Source: Cryptomeria japonica
Lineage: Eukaryota; Streptophyta; Pinopsida; Cupressales; Cupressaceae
NCBI RefSeq assembly: GCF_030272615.1
Contig: NC_081414.1
Location: forward strand, 811,245,069-811,309,068
Length of the DNA: 64,000 nucleotides
Direction: 5' to 3'
Below, piece after piece: positions 12,201-23,939 of the stretch (position 1 is the first letter of the stretch; the number at the start of each line of letters is the position of its first letter). The translations under genes were made by a program, and so were the position numbers. The notes below the pieces were generated by a model. It was not told where the DNA came from and made no database searches. It saw only the letters and a list, made by a program, of their open reading frames with translations.

Positions 12201-13603
12201 GCCTATTTTTATCTCTCCGTGGTTAGCATTCCTCAAATTCATCTAGAAAATGATGTGGATGGAGAGGGAGCAAATCAAATCTGATAGAAAGGGAAAATTT
12301 CTCCACCAATTTTTTTAAATGAATTTAGTGTAGGTTGTGAGACCTTGGAGAAGGTACAGGATTTTCTGGTGAATAATTTGAGGCTAACAGTTTCCCAAGC
12401 CAAGTGTTTTTACCCCAAAGGCTGTAAAAATGACATTGGAGTAAATAAATTGAAGGAAAAGGGGTATTTTCATTATTTTGTAGAAAGAGAAGATCTGATT
12501 AGGAATGATCTTCCATGTGAGGCAGAGCAAAGGAGGAGTAAGTGGGACCTCATGAATAAACTTTAAAGGGAAAGGAAACAAGAAGATCCGAATTTTTTAG
12601 GCTCCTTCCTACACTTCAGGGATGATTTTTCTAGAATGTCTTTCATGTTAAGAAAGGCAGATGATATAATAAAGGAGGAGTTGTAGAGAACAGAGGCCAG
12701 GGAAAAGGGAGTGGAATACAAAGGAAAACCAATTTATCTAGCTCCCAAGGCTCGGATTGAGGAAGCACATGCAGAGTCCTCCAAAGGGGGTGTACAGAAG
12801 GATGAGGGGGTAACACCAGAGCTGGCTAGGAAGATTGAAAGAGGAAAGACTAAACTATCTAACTTTATAGATATCCAGGAGGATTTTGATACTTTGATGC
12901 TGCCACCTTCTCCTCCAAGGGAAACATTCCAAGATGATGCAAATGCCAAAGTTTTCAATTACCTAGATAGGTCTCTCATCCCAAGAACAATCCCTATAGA
13001 AGAACTAGATGATGAGGATTATTTCTTCAAAGAACTCTATGGTGGATGACAATTTTTTTAATACCCTTGAGTTTAGATCATTTTGGCTGAGGGAGAAATT
13101 GAACATGTCTGATGAAGAAACCAACAATTTTGATAGGAACAATTTTGATTGCACTGCTCACGAGGCCAGATAAATGGTAGTGAAATGAAGAGTGCTCCTT
13201 GTCTTGGAGTGGAATTTTGAGATAATTATCTTGTTAGATCAGATCATGTAGTAGAAGGACCCCAATTTTGCTACAGAGTTTGGACATCATGGCTCTAGTG
13301 TAAATATAAGTTCAAAAGCTTTTGCTTTATGGTAAAAGGCATGTAGTACTAAAAATCCCATGGTTTTATAAGGGGTTCAACACAAAACGATGATATTTTT
13401 TTGTAAGGACATTACAAGACACTACTACTTCAGAGGCTGTAGCAATTTCCAAGCATGCAATCCAATTTGCTCAGCTGGCAGTAGAAGATTTAGATAAAAA
13501 GAATATAAAGCTAAAGGATGTCAATGTTGTTTTGAATACCAAGTACAATGAACTATTTGTTGATAACATTGCATTGAAAGATAAAATAAATAAGATGGTA
13601 GCT
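9266..13603. repeat. 4.34-kb tandem duplication, unit 1
   Basis: Unit 1 of a direct tandem duplication. Every landmark recurs 4336-4338 bp downstream (10404 to 14742, 12345 to 16682, 12711 to 17048). The junction is at about 13604, where the end of unit 1 (ATGGTAGCTGAG) runs straight into the start sequence GAGTCCTTATCTCGTGACAA. There is only a 2-4 base overlap (GAG/GACTC), typical of microhomology or unequal exchange. By eye the units differ at about 1-2% of positions, so the event is recent relative to the decay of the gene inside. Confidence 0.93.
10404..13600 (+). pseudogene. retroelement accessory protein gene, copy 1 (broken, 3'-truncated)
   Basis: The start ATG at 10404 opens a Ser/Pro/Lys-rich N-terminus (MAYRAEQFSTPAAKKARI) with basic, nuclear-signal-like patches such as KRKRKI and KKRKS. 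It is interrupted by TGA at 10644 and then by several TAG codons where CAG (Gln) is likely original. The frame resumes at 11052-11486 with a folded region (DLLELFDGSTMQDHLRTIFN, YVLLDISLWAIIQCFDLDKF). A frame change leads to 11563-11838, which contains SINEWYEFASAIHEKIHGGL, and later blocks lie at 12345-12566 and 12711-13049 (acidic C-terminal part). The gene is cut at 13603 by the duplication junction. I do not recognise a named family. The NEWYEFASAIHEKI block resembles FIDWGHLISNCIHDQL of the LTR gene at 43673, so it is probably a distant homologue. Confidence 0.6.
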
Positions 13604-16600
13604 GAGTCCTTATCTCGTGACAACTACAAAGTGAGCAAGGAGCAAGGCAGGATAAGGAGCGGTCAAAGAAAATAAGTGGTAAAAGCTTATCCCACAATGA
13701 ACCAGAAACACTATGAAATGGTTGTGGGATAAGAACTGACTTAAATATAAAGGCAGTCTTATCCCACAGGATTTCAATGCCAGTACAATAGCATTGCAAG
13801 GCAACACGGGATAAGTCAACAATGAAGGATGCAATGCTTTTCTTATCCCGTGCGCACTCGTGGGGATATTAAAAGAGTCTCGGGATAAGAAAATACTTAA
13901 GAAAAAGGTAAAAGGGAATATCATATGGGGTAGAAAAGATCCAGAACAACATTGAAACTCAAAAGTGCGTCACAGGATAAGAATTATGAAGGGGAAATAA
14001 GAGAAAGCCTTATCTCGCGAATCCCCGCGGGGATAAGAAAGATGCTCCGGGATAAGAAAAGGGTAGTTCAAAAGATTATCCCTTGAATGATAGAAACACA
14101 AAGAAAGGGGCTTGTAGGAGAAAGGCGAAAGGAAGGGTTAAGATCAACGTGGGATAAGATCTTGAAAGAAAGCAAATAGAAGCTTATCCCATAAAGATAG
14201 AAGGAATTACTAGTGACACCATGGGATAAGTAAAACAAAGGAAAATTACAATAGAGGCTTATCCCACAGAGAAAGTTAAGATGGACATGGAGGCTCCATG
14301 GAGTCTAAAATTCTAATTTGACATGAGGAAATTTAAGAGAATGACACATCATTATTCAAGGAAGGCCAACAAGCAATCCCTATTGTCAACTGCTAGATCG
14401 ATGGATGAAATTAAAAATTGGCACTAATGATTACCTCTGTCAAACACGAATAAATTAATGGCATCGCAATAACTTGAAAATTCAGTGGCATTATTTCTTA
14501 CCTTGCATGCAGAGATATTTTAGAGCAGCATAGAGCGAGAAAAAAGGTGAATTTCAGCATTCCAGCATGCTTCCCAATATTTCCAGTTGAAGAGCAAACC
14601 AGTAAGTCTTTTTTTCCTTCTTGTGTTCATTATCAAACTACTACAATAATATCTTGAGTTGCCTGCATGTGTGCCCTAGAAGTCGGTAGATTTTACTCTT
14701 GCATTTTCGTTCCAAGTTTTTAATCAGTCCAAATTGTTAAGATGGCATACCGTGCTGAGCAATTTGCTACCCCTGCTGCTAAGAAAGCCCGCATAACTGA
14801 GGCAAGCTACTCAATTCCCATCACTGAGGCTACACCTCTAGATATGGTTCCCACTATGCAAGAAATTGAAGGTGCCCCTTTTGTGCAACCAAGCCCTAGA
14901 ACTGCCTTGCAATTATCAGAGGAGGCCGAAGCTAGCTCCCCTCTAAAAGAGAAGGCCAGAAAGAGAAAAAGAAAAATTGTTGGAAAGACCGTCACTATAG
15001 TTTCTAATTATGAATCTTCATATGAGCCCTCTCTTGCTCCTAAAACAAGTAATCCCACTCTAAAGAAGAGGAAGAGCATAAACAAGGCTTCAGTCGAAGC
15101 CGCTTTGCTAAAACCCCATCCCCTGCACATGATACTCTTGCTCCATTTAATTTATCTTCTTAGGAATCCCCAATTCTTCAAAATCCAATCCCACAAAGAG
15201 AAAATCCTTAGGAGCTAGCCAAAGATACTACTCAAATAAAATAAAAGACCCCTAAGCCTGTAAAGTGCTCTAGGAAGCCATCCAAAGGGGAGTCATCAGC
15301 TCAGGTGGAGTAGCCACCAGTGCAACCTACTACTCCTCTTGCTCCTGCCATGACCCCTAAAGAGTTGCAACAAGAGGTTGAATAGAGATTGGAAGAAATC
15401 ACACGGAGGGAAACTAGACAGACTAGGAGCCTATCCCAAGACCTGCTAGAATTATTTGATGGATCCACGATGCAGGATCATCTGAGGACTATCTTCAATA
15501 ACAAAGAGGTGGGGTGTAGGGATGCCTTCACCAAGGAAAGGGGTTGGGACATTTTTCATTCATTCTATGGAAACAAAGACAAGGCCATCCCAGTGTGCAA
15601 CCCCTAGACACTAAACCTTGGCAAATTGGTAGTGCCCAATGTTTTTGTAGAGCCTATGGTCATAAGGGAGCCAGAAAAGGCATATGATGTTCCAATCCAA
15701 ATGGTTAGGAGTACTGAAGGATATGTCCTACTAGACATCTCTCTCTGGGCTATTATTCAATGTTTTGATTTAGATAATTTTGCCCTCACAAATATAAATA
15801 GGGATAATTTGAAGAGAAATTAAGAAAACAAAAAGGACAGGTGCAGCAAGGATCATGTTCCTCATTTCTTGAGGAAACTTTACAAATATTCATGGAATTA
15901 TGTCCTGCCATCTGAAAGGGGTCCCTTCAAGCTTGATTGATTTGAGCCCTATTTTGTTAAAACTTATTTATACACTAGTGCAATTCCTTGGAGTTGATTG
16001 CGGGCTAACGAAATTTCCCATTGAAAAAATGATGATGGCCATCAACATTCAGCAACCCTCAATAAATGAATTGTATGAGTTTGCAAGTGCTATTCATGAG
16101 AAGATTCATGGGGGATTGGTGAGAGCTGAAAATAAGGATGAAAAATTGGTATTCTTGCACTATTCTTTAGTCTGACACCTAATTCTTTATCAAAACAAAT
16201 CATATTGGGGCCCATAGTTGATAATAAAGACAAATGATCCCTACACAAGTCTCCCTTAGCCGGTACAAAGATGGGCCTGGGTTTGGGACAAGGGATATAA
16301 GTTTGGTGATTATTGTGTATTCTTTGACCATTTTGTGAGGAACATTTTGACAAGACTTGGGGTAGTAGTGTCGAGGCTTCCTAAAGAGATAATCAAAATA
16401 TTGAGAATAAGGAGTTGCAGGGCTAATGGACATGTCTACCCTGAGGATGCATTCACCCACAATTTTGGGGATTTCTTCTTTTATGGCAATTGTACAATAA
16501 TAAGAATTTATGGATGTGATCAGGGACCCCATGTATTGCCTATTTTTATCTCTCCGTGGTTAGCATTCCTCAAATTCATCTAGAAAATGATGTGGATGGA

Positions 16601-17940
16601 GAGGGAACAAATCAAATCTGATAGAAAGGGAAATTTTCTCCAACAATTTTTTTCAATGAATTTAGTGTAGGTTGTGAGACCTTGGAGAAGGTACAAGATT
16701 TTCTGGTGAATAATTTGAGGCTAACAGTTTCCCAAGCCAAGTGTTTCTACCCCAAAGGCTGTAAAAATGACATTGGAGTAAATAAATTGAAGGAAAAGGG
16801 GTATTTTCATTATTTTATAGAAAGAGAAGATCTGATTAGGAATGATCTTCCATGTGAGGCAGAGCAAAGGAGGAGTAAGTGGGACCTCATGAATAAATTT
16901 TAAAGGGAAAGGAAACAAGAAGATCCCAATTTTGTAGGCTCCTTCCTACACTTCAGGGATGATTTTTCTAGAATGTCTTCAATGTTAAGAAAGGCAGATG
17001 GTATAATAAAGGAGGAGTTGTAGAGAAGATAGGCCAGGGAAAAGGGAGTGGAATACAAAGGAAAACCAATTTATCTAGCTCCCAAGGCTCGGATTGAGGA
17101 AGCACCTACAGAGTCCTCCAAAGGGGGTGTACAGAAGGATGAGGGGGTAACACCAGAGCAGGTTAGGAAGATTGAAAGAGGAAAGACTAAACTATCTAAC
17201 TTTATAGATATCCAGGAGGATTTTGATACTTTGATGCTGCCACCTTCTCCTCCAAGGGAAACATTCCAAGATGATGCAAATGCCAAAGTTTTCAATTATC
17301 TAGATAGGTCTTTCATCCCAAGCACAATCCCTATAGAAGAACTAGATGATGAGGATTATTTCTTCAAAGAACTCTATGGTGGATGACAATTTTTTTAATA
17401 CCCTTGAGTTTAGATCATTTTGGTTGAGGGAGAAATTGAACATGTCTGATGAAGAAACCAACAATTTTGATAGGAACAACTTTGATTGCACTGCTCAAGA
17501 GGCCAGATAAATGGTAGTGAAAAGAAGAGTGCTCCTTGTCTTGGGGTGGAATTTTGAGATAATTATCTTGTTAGATCAAATCATGTAGTAGAAGGACCCC
17601 AATTTTGCTACAGAGTTTGGACATCATGGCTCTAGTGTAAATATAAGTTCAAAAGCTTTTGCTTTATGGTAAAAGGCATGTAGTACTAAAAATCCCATGG
17701 TTTTATAAGGGTTCAACACAAAACGATGATATTTTGTTGTAAGGACCTTACAAGACACTACTACTTCAGAGGCTGTAGCAATTTCCAAGCATGCAATCCA
17801 ATTTGCTCAGCTGGCGGTAGAAGATTTAGATAAAAAGAATATAAAGATAAAGGATGTCAATGTTGTTTTGAATACCAAGTACAATGAACTATTTGTTGAT
17901 AACATTGCATTGAAAGATAAAATAAATAAGATGGCAGCTG
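13604..17940. repeat. 4.34-kb tandem duplication, unit 2
   Basis: The second unit ends at the GCTG at 17937-17940. Sequence then continues as ACTCTTCTAGAGG, which is the native continuation missing from unit 1. Hence unit 2 joins to the true 3' part of the accessory gene, and unit 1 is the copy cut off at its 3' end. Premature stops shared by both units predate the duplication. Stops found in one unit only, such as the TGA at 10644, are later. Confidence 0.93.
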
Positions 17941-18695
17941 ACTCTTCTAGAGGAATTAGACCCAAGGAGCTTAAGAAGATAAAAAAATAAATGAAAAGGG
18001 TCAAAGATGACGTTGTAAGAAATTATTTTTAAATTAGGAAAGATTCAATTTTGAGAATTTTAAATAAAATCATTCATAAATTGGATGAAGTCAACACTTC
18101 ATATTCTTTGACTTCCAATCTCCTAAGTCATCTTGATGAATTCATTGCATTCTTTGAACCAATCAGAGCTACGTTGCTGCCAAATGGTCAAACCTTCAAA
18201 AAAGTTATGTTAGCAGTAAAAAATGTGGCTCAGCCACCTCAAATTGTAGGGGTAACTTGAAAAAATTATAATTTATTGAATAGAGAGTTACCCAACATAG
18301 AGGAGGAAAGGAAAGCATTGATGAGAATGATTGATTCTTTTCACGGATTCAAAAAGTGGCATGTCCCTATAATTTCGACATATGAAAAATAAATTAAGAG
18401 CTTAGAATAATGGAAATAGGGTTTCTAGGAAGCAATAAATATCCTCTTGACATACTTGCAAGGTAATCCAAACCAAGGAGATACATTTCTTAATATTGCT
18501 GATAAAATTATGGAAGTAGAGAAAATGTATCATAGCTTTTCCCTAGGAGTGGTAGTTATGCTTGCCCACAAAACAAAGGAAGCTATGAATAAATTTTGTA
18601 TCCTGAAGGGTTTTTCTTGGCTGGTTGATGAGATTGAAGTTCTACATAAAAATTGCTACTCCTTGGAAGAAGAGCAGCCTGAAGAGGAGGACTAG
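14742..18695 (+). pseudogene. retroelement accessory protein gene, copy 2 (broken, with 3' end)
   Basis: This is the second copy of the gene at 10404, about 98% similar by eye, and it retains the 3' portion. The first block reads through the position of the copy-1 TGA (14742-15218) before shifting frame. Later blocks are 15389-15823, 15900-16175, 16682-16903 and 17048-17386. Beyond the duplicated part, 18051-18260 and 18447-18695 encode helical, charged sequence (IIHKLDEVNTSYSLTSNLLS, NIADKIMEVEKMYHSFSLGV) ending in an acidic tail (SLEEEQPEEED) and stop TAG. The layout is disordered basic N-terminus, folded core, acidic linker and helical C-terminus. Function unknown. No catalytic motif, signal peptide or membrane segment is seen. 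Confidence 0.6.
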
Positions 18696-19039
18696 TCACA
18701 ATATTTCCATTTTTGCTACTCCTAAAAGTTTTGTGCAGGATATTCATTTTGGGAAAATGATTAGAACACTCAGCCAACAAGGAGAAGTCTCCAAGACACC
18801 TACCACCGCATGCCAAATTGCATTTTTTGATCTTGATAGAAGTAGATATGAAGTACAGATGTGACCACATATTTTGCAGACCCACAACTCAATCTTCCAG
18901 GATGATGCCTTTTTAGCCACCATCATTCAATGTAGGTTGCACATAGAGGTCAGGTCTTAGGCTTTAGGTCTTTCTTGTAATGCAATTATATTTTGACATG
19001 TGTCTTCTTCATCCTGAGACTTGTTTGGCTTCCTTGTGT
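18696..19039. other. 3' untranslated / U3-like sequence
   Basis: No frame is supported between the accessory gene stop and the TATA box. The interval contains GACATGTG followed by TATAAAAG about 45 bp later. The interval 4640-4690 shares GACATGTG and the TATA context. Confidence 0.4.
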
Positions 19040-19047
19040 TATAAAAG
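19040..19047 (+). promoter_or_regulatory. TATA box, putative LTR promoter
   Basis: TATAAAAG followed by GTAATTCAAGGCCA. It lies 95 bp before a plausible LTR end (TAGCA at 19135) and 100 bp before a primer-binding-like motif. This is consistent with a U3 promoter driving a genomic RNA that starts just downstream. Confidence 0.5.
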
Positions 19048-19139
19048 GTAATTCAAGGCCAAGAAGAAGGATTACAGACTCTTGATTTGTATGCATTAGA
19101 GAAACCTTAATATAACAACAAAGAGTCTTCTAGCAGTTT

Positions 19140-19153
19140 TGGTGACTCATTGT
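19140..19153 (+). other. primer-binding-site-like motif (TGGTGACTCATTG)
   Basis: TGGTGACTC lies four bases after a CA-ending LTR-like terminus. From memory, plant Tat/Athila-group elements often carry a PBS beginning TGGCGACTC. The gypsy element here has TGGTAACTTTGCTGGGGA at 47616. Only the first nine bases fit, so the element is truncated or decayed soon after. Confidence 0.4.
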
Positions 19154-19641
19154 AATATTTTCACAAATGTATCAATTTAATATTGAAAATCATTAAAGAG
19201 AATATTCATTTTTGGCTCATATATTTTGTGATATGTTGTATGAAATATTGTGTTAATGACATATGCAATTTGCCTTCTCCAAGGGGGGAATGTGTATTTT
19301 TGGATGGGTTTCATTTCAAGATAAATGAACTAAATATTATTAGCTACATCATACATCATAATAGGAATCATTATTTTATTGCCTAACAAACCATTAAAAT
19401 GATTCATCAATTAAAATTTTTATAAATATCTCAGCAGAAAACACAACATGATGCAAAAATTTGTAATATAAAAGTATAAATGACTTGACATGTAAACATA
19501 TATGTAAAGATACATGTAAAGATAATCACAAAGTACAAGTCCTCCCACATAATCACAACATTTATATTTCACCAAAAAAATCAAGAAATCAATATCAAAT
19601 AGATAATATACTAATCGCATACATCATACATTTAAATCATG
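19154..19641. other. AT-rich spacer, nothing recognised
   Basis: No frame with a recognisable domain. The interval separates the LTR-like end at 19135 from the first recognisable CACTA coding sequence. The CACTA terminal inverted repeat should lie here or nearby, but no convincing CACTA terminus is visible. Confidence 0.4.
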
Positions 19642-19719
19642 TTATTGATCTTCTTCTTTATCCAACTCTTTCTTTGTATCTTCCAATCCAAAATCAAAAT
19701 TGTAAGGATTATTGGTCAT

Positions 19720-19785
<66 letters not shown>

Positions 19786-21170
19786 TTCATTAACATTAAC
19801 TCCTACATCATCATGATCTTGTTCCTCTTCTTCAACATCTTTGTTAGGCACATCATCAACTAACTGTTGATCATGATCATCATGTAAATCATCTTCTAGT
19901 TCTTTTGTATCTTCTTCTTCCATAACATTATACTTTACCGACCTTCCTCTAGAATCATGTCTAACAACAAATGACCAACTCGGTTTATGTGGAACCACTT
20001 GCTCACATTGGCTTGGAAGAACATAGGGCTTATTTCCAACTCACTCAAATGAACTTGTATTGACCATTGTAAACCCATTATCATGTTCAATAACAGTTCT
20101 ATCAAGATCATTTTCCTTCAATCGTAGCCTATACCATTGGACGACGAAAAGAACTAATTTGGAGGACTCAAACTCACACTCAAGTATGTCATCCAAAATC
20201 CCATAGTATCAATTTTCTGAGACTTGAGGATGTATGTCGCTTCAAGATGAAACGTTAGTCACCTGAAATATTGTAGTTATCCCAAAATCACAAGTTTTCT
20301 TCATCTCATCCCACTTTTAGATGTGAAATTTATGACGATTGCACCACATAGCCTTGTTGTGTTTCACCTGCAATATGTCAAGCATGTAAAAATTATTGCA
20401 TCGCTAGTTGATAAACATATTTATTCTTGGTCGAATGTATGCAAAAACTAACATATATATATATATATATCATTACAATTAATTTTTTTACATAATATGG
20501 GTGATTCATATATATATATATACATACTTGTTTATCTCTTAAACCATATGCCAAATCAATTTCCCTTGGTGTAACATTGGAATCTCCATTATGACGAGAT
20601 TCTTTAACCAATGAAGCCACACCTTCCCATGTTAACTCATGACCAGATTGCTGGCATCGTTCAATCCATACCATCATCCAATCAAGATTGTTTGTGATAT
20701 ACAAATGTAATGCATCCCACTCTTAAGAAACTATAGAAAAAATAACTAGAAATTTACAACTAATGTATATTGAAGATTAAGAATTAGTTAACTACAATAT
20801 ATATAAAAACCAAATATAAAATTTATTCAGATTAAGGTCCATGAACATCCAATAATTATCTCTCACTTTCCTCAATCTAGCTTTCCCCATTGAATACTCC
20901 CCTTCGAATCTGTTAATGGAGTTGGGATCCCAAATGTGATCTACATGGATCTTTGTCGCAAACTTAGGAAGAATTTAAGTAATGTACACCATAGTCTGGT
21001 ATACCATATATCCCTCCACCATAGAAACCTTAAGATATGCTCTTTGTCGAACCAAAGCCTTAAAAAATTTCAAATGCCTCTCAACCATCCACATTGACCT
21101 TGTGTGTACAAGTCCACATAATTCAATCTCCTCAATATTGTGTATAAGGTAGCGTTATCGTGCATTGAAA
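19642..21170 (-). pseudogene. CACTA transposase, C-terminal half (DUF4218 and DUF4216 regions)
   Basis: At 21160-21020 the minus strand gives EEIELCGLVHTRSMWMVERH followed by LVRQRAYLKVSMVEGYM, the conserved DUF4218 pattern (E..GPVH.RWM.P.ER). At 20950-20820 it continues with DPNSINRFEGEYSMGKARLR. At 20704-20530 it gives ERCQQSGHELTWEGVASLVK. At 20215-19930 it gives YYGILDDILECEFESSKLVL, then VIEHDNGFTMVNTSS and KPYVLPSQCEQV, the DUF4216 pattern. The tail 19930-19642 is acidic and ends in poly-Asp encoded by the (ATC)n repeat. Several stops interrupt it. The protein would have bound element ends and catalysed excision. This copy cannot be active. Confidence 0.85.
19720..19785. repeat. (ATC)22 microsatellite inside CACTA coding tail
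   Basis: About 22 uninterrupted ATC triplets. On the minus strand (GAT)n extends an acidic Asp tract in frame with the transposase C-terminal tail. The plus-strand poly-His and poly-Ile readings are shadows. Uninterrupted triplets in an otherwise decayed gene indicate recent slippage. Confidence 0.95.
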
Positions 21171-21299
21171 AATGTCGAAGGTAGACACTTTTTCATTTCA
21201 CACATTAGACAAGGAATTTTTGTTTTCCATTATTTTATATCTTCTTTATGAGTTTCTTTAGATGAAAACCATCTACAAGTGGTTCAAGATGCAAATATA

Positions 21300-22270
21300 T
21301 TAACGAGAATTAACAAAATAATATACAAAATATTACATAACAAGTAAAATAAATGTCAAATATACTACCTATACAACAAATTGAACAAATAACACTACTT
21401 ACCTCATGTATTTTCCAATATCGTATATAACTTGCTTGACATTATTTTTGAAGTGGTGTGGGAGAGATAGAGGTAGAACGTACTATAACAATTATAAAAT
21501 GATCCTTTCATTGTTTTTCCAAAACTAGTACTAAACATAATACAATTAAAAGTACATGCAGTATACAAATATATAAAAAATATACAAGAACATGAATTAC
21601 CTTAATAAATGGATCTTCATGCATTTTTATCCCTGGCCCAAATTCGCTTTTCTTTGTTATGAGATTGTTTATGTTCACAACAAATCCTGTGGGAAAAATA
21701 ATTTTTTCGTATGACCTCTTTTATAGCAATGCTTTTTTGCTCTATTAATAATTAAGGAAGGGCACTTATATTAATTCGGTCTCCTTCGCTATTTAATTGA
21801 ATGACATTTTTCATTGCATGATTGGATTTCTAAATGTCACTACAAATTTTGATAATTTTTTCTTTGTCATACCTTCCATCCAATATTTACCATAATGTAT
21901 ATGTTATATTCTTTCCAATATCCATAGTATCAAACAAATTCACAATTTGTAGCTACTCATAGTAGGGAAGCCTACTAAATTGTCAAGGAGAACTTTTTGT
22001 CCCTTTGTAAGGTGGTAATTAATGCCTTGACAACCTTCATGAAGCATATAAGTTTAAAAAGTTAACAATGACAATCATCGTCAATTACAACATTTATAAA
22101 CAAAACACAATATAAAAATATAAATTTTAAACATATCATATATGATAGATAAACAATTAGATTGAATAACATTACCTTGATGATTAATTCTAATCTATTC
22201 CAAATTCCATAGGCGAGGTGTCATTCTTCGCGGTTTTGATGTAGTGTCTTCTTTCCCATTGAAAAGGTAT
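21300..22270 (-). pseudogene. CACTA transposase, middle TNP2 region (heavily decayed)
   Basis: Between the better-preserved halves the minus strand at about 22030-21830 still gives pieces such as LLDNLVGFPTMSSYK, then NLFDTMDIGKNITYTLW and ILDGRYDKEKIIKI in alternating frames. These match the TNP2 segment that includes the NLFDTMHIGKN-type motif. 21300-21830 is AT-rich and unreadable, possibly an intron. This is assigned by position and pattern only. Confidence 0.6.
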
Positions 22271-23824
22271 GTTTTAGTAGTTCGATACATGATTTTGGTG
22301 GAGGAAGTGCCTATACTCATCAAACACTTTATTTCCTAAACTTGTTGAATGACAAAATTTCATCTTTGAACCACAAACTAGACATTCAAATTTTCCCTTT
22401 GTTTGAAGACCTACAAGATCATGTATAATTGGATCAAATATGTTAATTTTTTTTAATTTTATATATAGAATGATTTTTTTTTTTAAATCCATAATTATAC
22501 TTGAAAAATTAGACATTATTAAAGCGTGCAAGTTGAACATTATAATACATGGAATTGAAATTGTCTTTGTCCTATTCGTCTAGAGATGTCATACATAGTG
22601 ACACTATTCCATAACTCTATCAACTTGTCGCTAAGAAGTTCGATATACACATTCATATCTTTAACTTGGTACTTACATAGTTGAATGAAAAAAAACATTA
22701 CATAATTATTATAACCATTTTACTATAATATATATAATTTAATGTACATGACTATAAAATGAAAAAAATACCTAGAACAATCATTGCCAACATTATTTGC
22801 TCTCTCTTTATTGTCATCCATGGAGAAATGTTAATTTTTTATAACAAAAATAGGCCACAACGAGTAAATAGATCTCAGCTCTCCAAATAGATTGACACCA
22901 TCTGCTGCCAATGAAAGCTTGAGATTACAAGGTTCTTATTTAAACTATGGCCATCTTTCCTCTATGTTCATAAATACATAACCATCCATAGGCATTCGAA
23001 TAATGTCATCTCGACTTCTATTGTGTGCATGGTAATACATAAATTGCGCCAAACTTTAATACCTAAATAATCATTGCAAACATGGAATAGTGAGAATATA
23101 ATGAAGAACCTTGTGAGACACCTTTTTTGTTAGTTGATCTATTCGATATCTACTGATATGACACTCAGGGCATTCTGTTGCAAATTCATGTTGTTTATGA
23201 TATATTATATGATCATTGGGATATGAATTTATTGCTTGATACTCTATTAAAATATCTTTCATAATGGTAGATAATTCTTGATATGAGCAAGGTAGAATAT
23301 TTAATGGTGGTAACAAAAAATCACCTATCAATTTAGAACCAAAAAAATAATTTGTTAATATAAAGAATATTAATGGTACATATTTCACCTTTTATTTACT
23401 AGTAATGAAATAACAACAAAAATAGATGAAAAAAGATGACATATATGACATACCTTAACATATGTGAGATTCTTATGTTGGATAAACCATTCATAACCTT
23501 AAAGTTCACCAACAACAATACAACAGAGAGAAGAGTTGTTTGGGAGCCTTCGTGAAGGGGCTCGAATGCCTTCTCAAGTATAGGTAAATCATGAACAACA
23601 TCAAAGTCATCTTGATCATCATGATCATCTACGCTAGTACTAAATGTGTCATGGATCAATGTAATTATACCATCATCTTCAGCTATGTTTTCTGGCACAT
23701 GATCATCTTCTTCCATAGGATCATTATCTTCAGCTTTGATATTCACACCTCCATGTTCCTCCACTTGGAAAACCATATTCTTCAGGTTGTGGTAGTCCAT
23801 ATCATGTGCCCTAGGGCGCCCCAC
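22271..23824 (-). pseudogene. CACTA transposase, TNP2 core
   Basis: The minus strand 23824-23399 gives an acidic leader, then LPILEKAFEPLHEGSQTTLL and NFKVMNGLSNIRIS, the start of the TNP2 domain (L.EGS.TS.L...LLL.NLKV..G.SN). 23388-23071 gives LLPPLNILPCSYQELSTIMK, AINSYPNDHIIYHKQHEFA and a CPECHISRYR zinc-ribbon-like motif ending in KVLHYILTIPCLQ. 23040-22800 gives MPMDGYVFMNIEERWP and LSLAADGVNLFGEL. 22400-22290 gives GLQTKGKFECLVCGSKMKFC and a YRHFLHQNH motif. All are in transposase order but split by stops and frame changes. Confidence 0.88.
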
Positions 23825-23939
23825 CTATATAAAAATTATCAACAAAGATAAACCATGATCATGATCTCATTAACAAGTGAATTTTTATGTATATAAATTT
23901 TTAAAACGATATAAACATTTACAAATGCAATCAATATGA

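Larger units (their letters stand above)
8030..19135 (+). mobile_element. LTR-like region of a second large retroelement carrying an accessory gene
   Basis: This is inferred, not proven. The region contains a long untranslated array (8030-10400), a large accessory gene relic (10404-18695), a TATA box (19040-19047) and a primer-binding-like motif (TGGTGACTC, 19140). That is the same order as in the 6.2-kb LTR at 41440-47609. Subtracting the tandem duplication leaves about 6.8 kb. The gene would start about 2.4 kb into the region, against 2.2 kb in the other LTR. The 5' boundary is uncertain and no second LTR copy or gag-pol follows, so this may be a truncated element or solo LTR. Confidence 0.45.

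Noticed and set aside
19485-19863. Plus-strand frames with long poly-His or poly-Ile tracts
   Set aside because: They are the other reading frames of the (ATC)n microsatellite. The coherent reading is the minus-strand acidic tail of the CACTA transposase.
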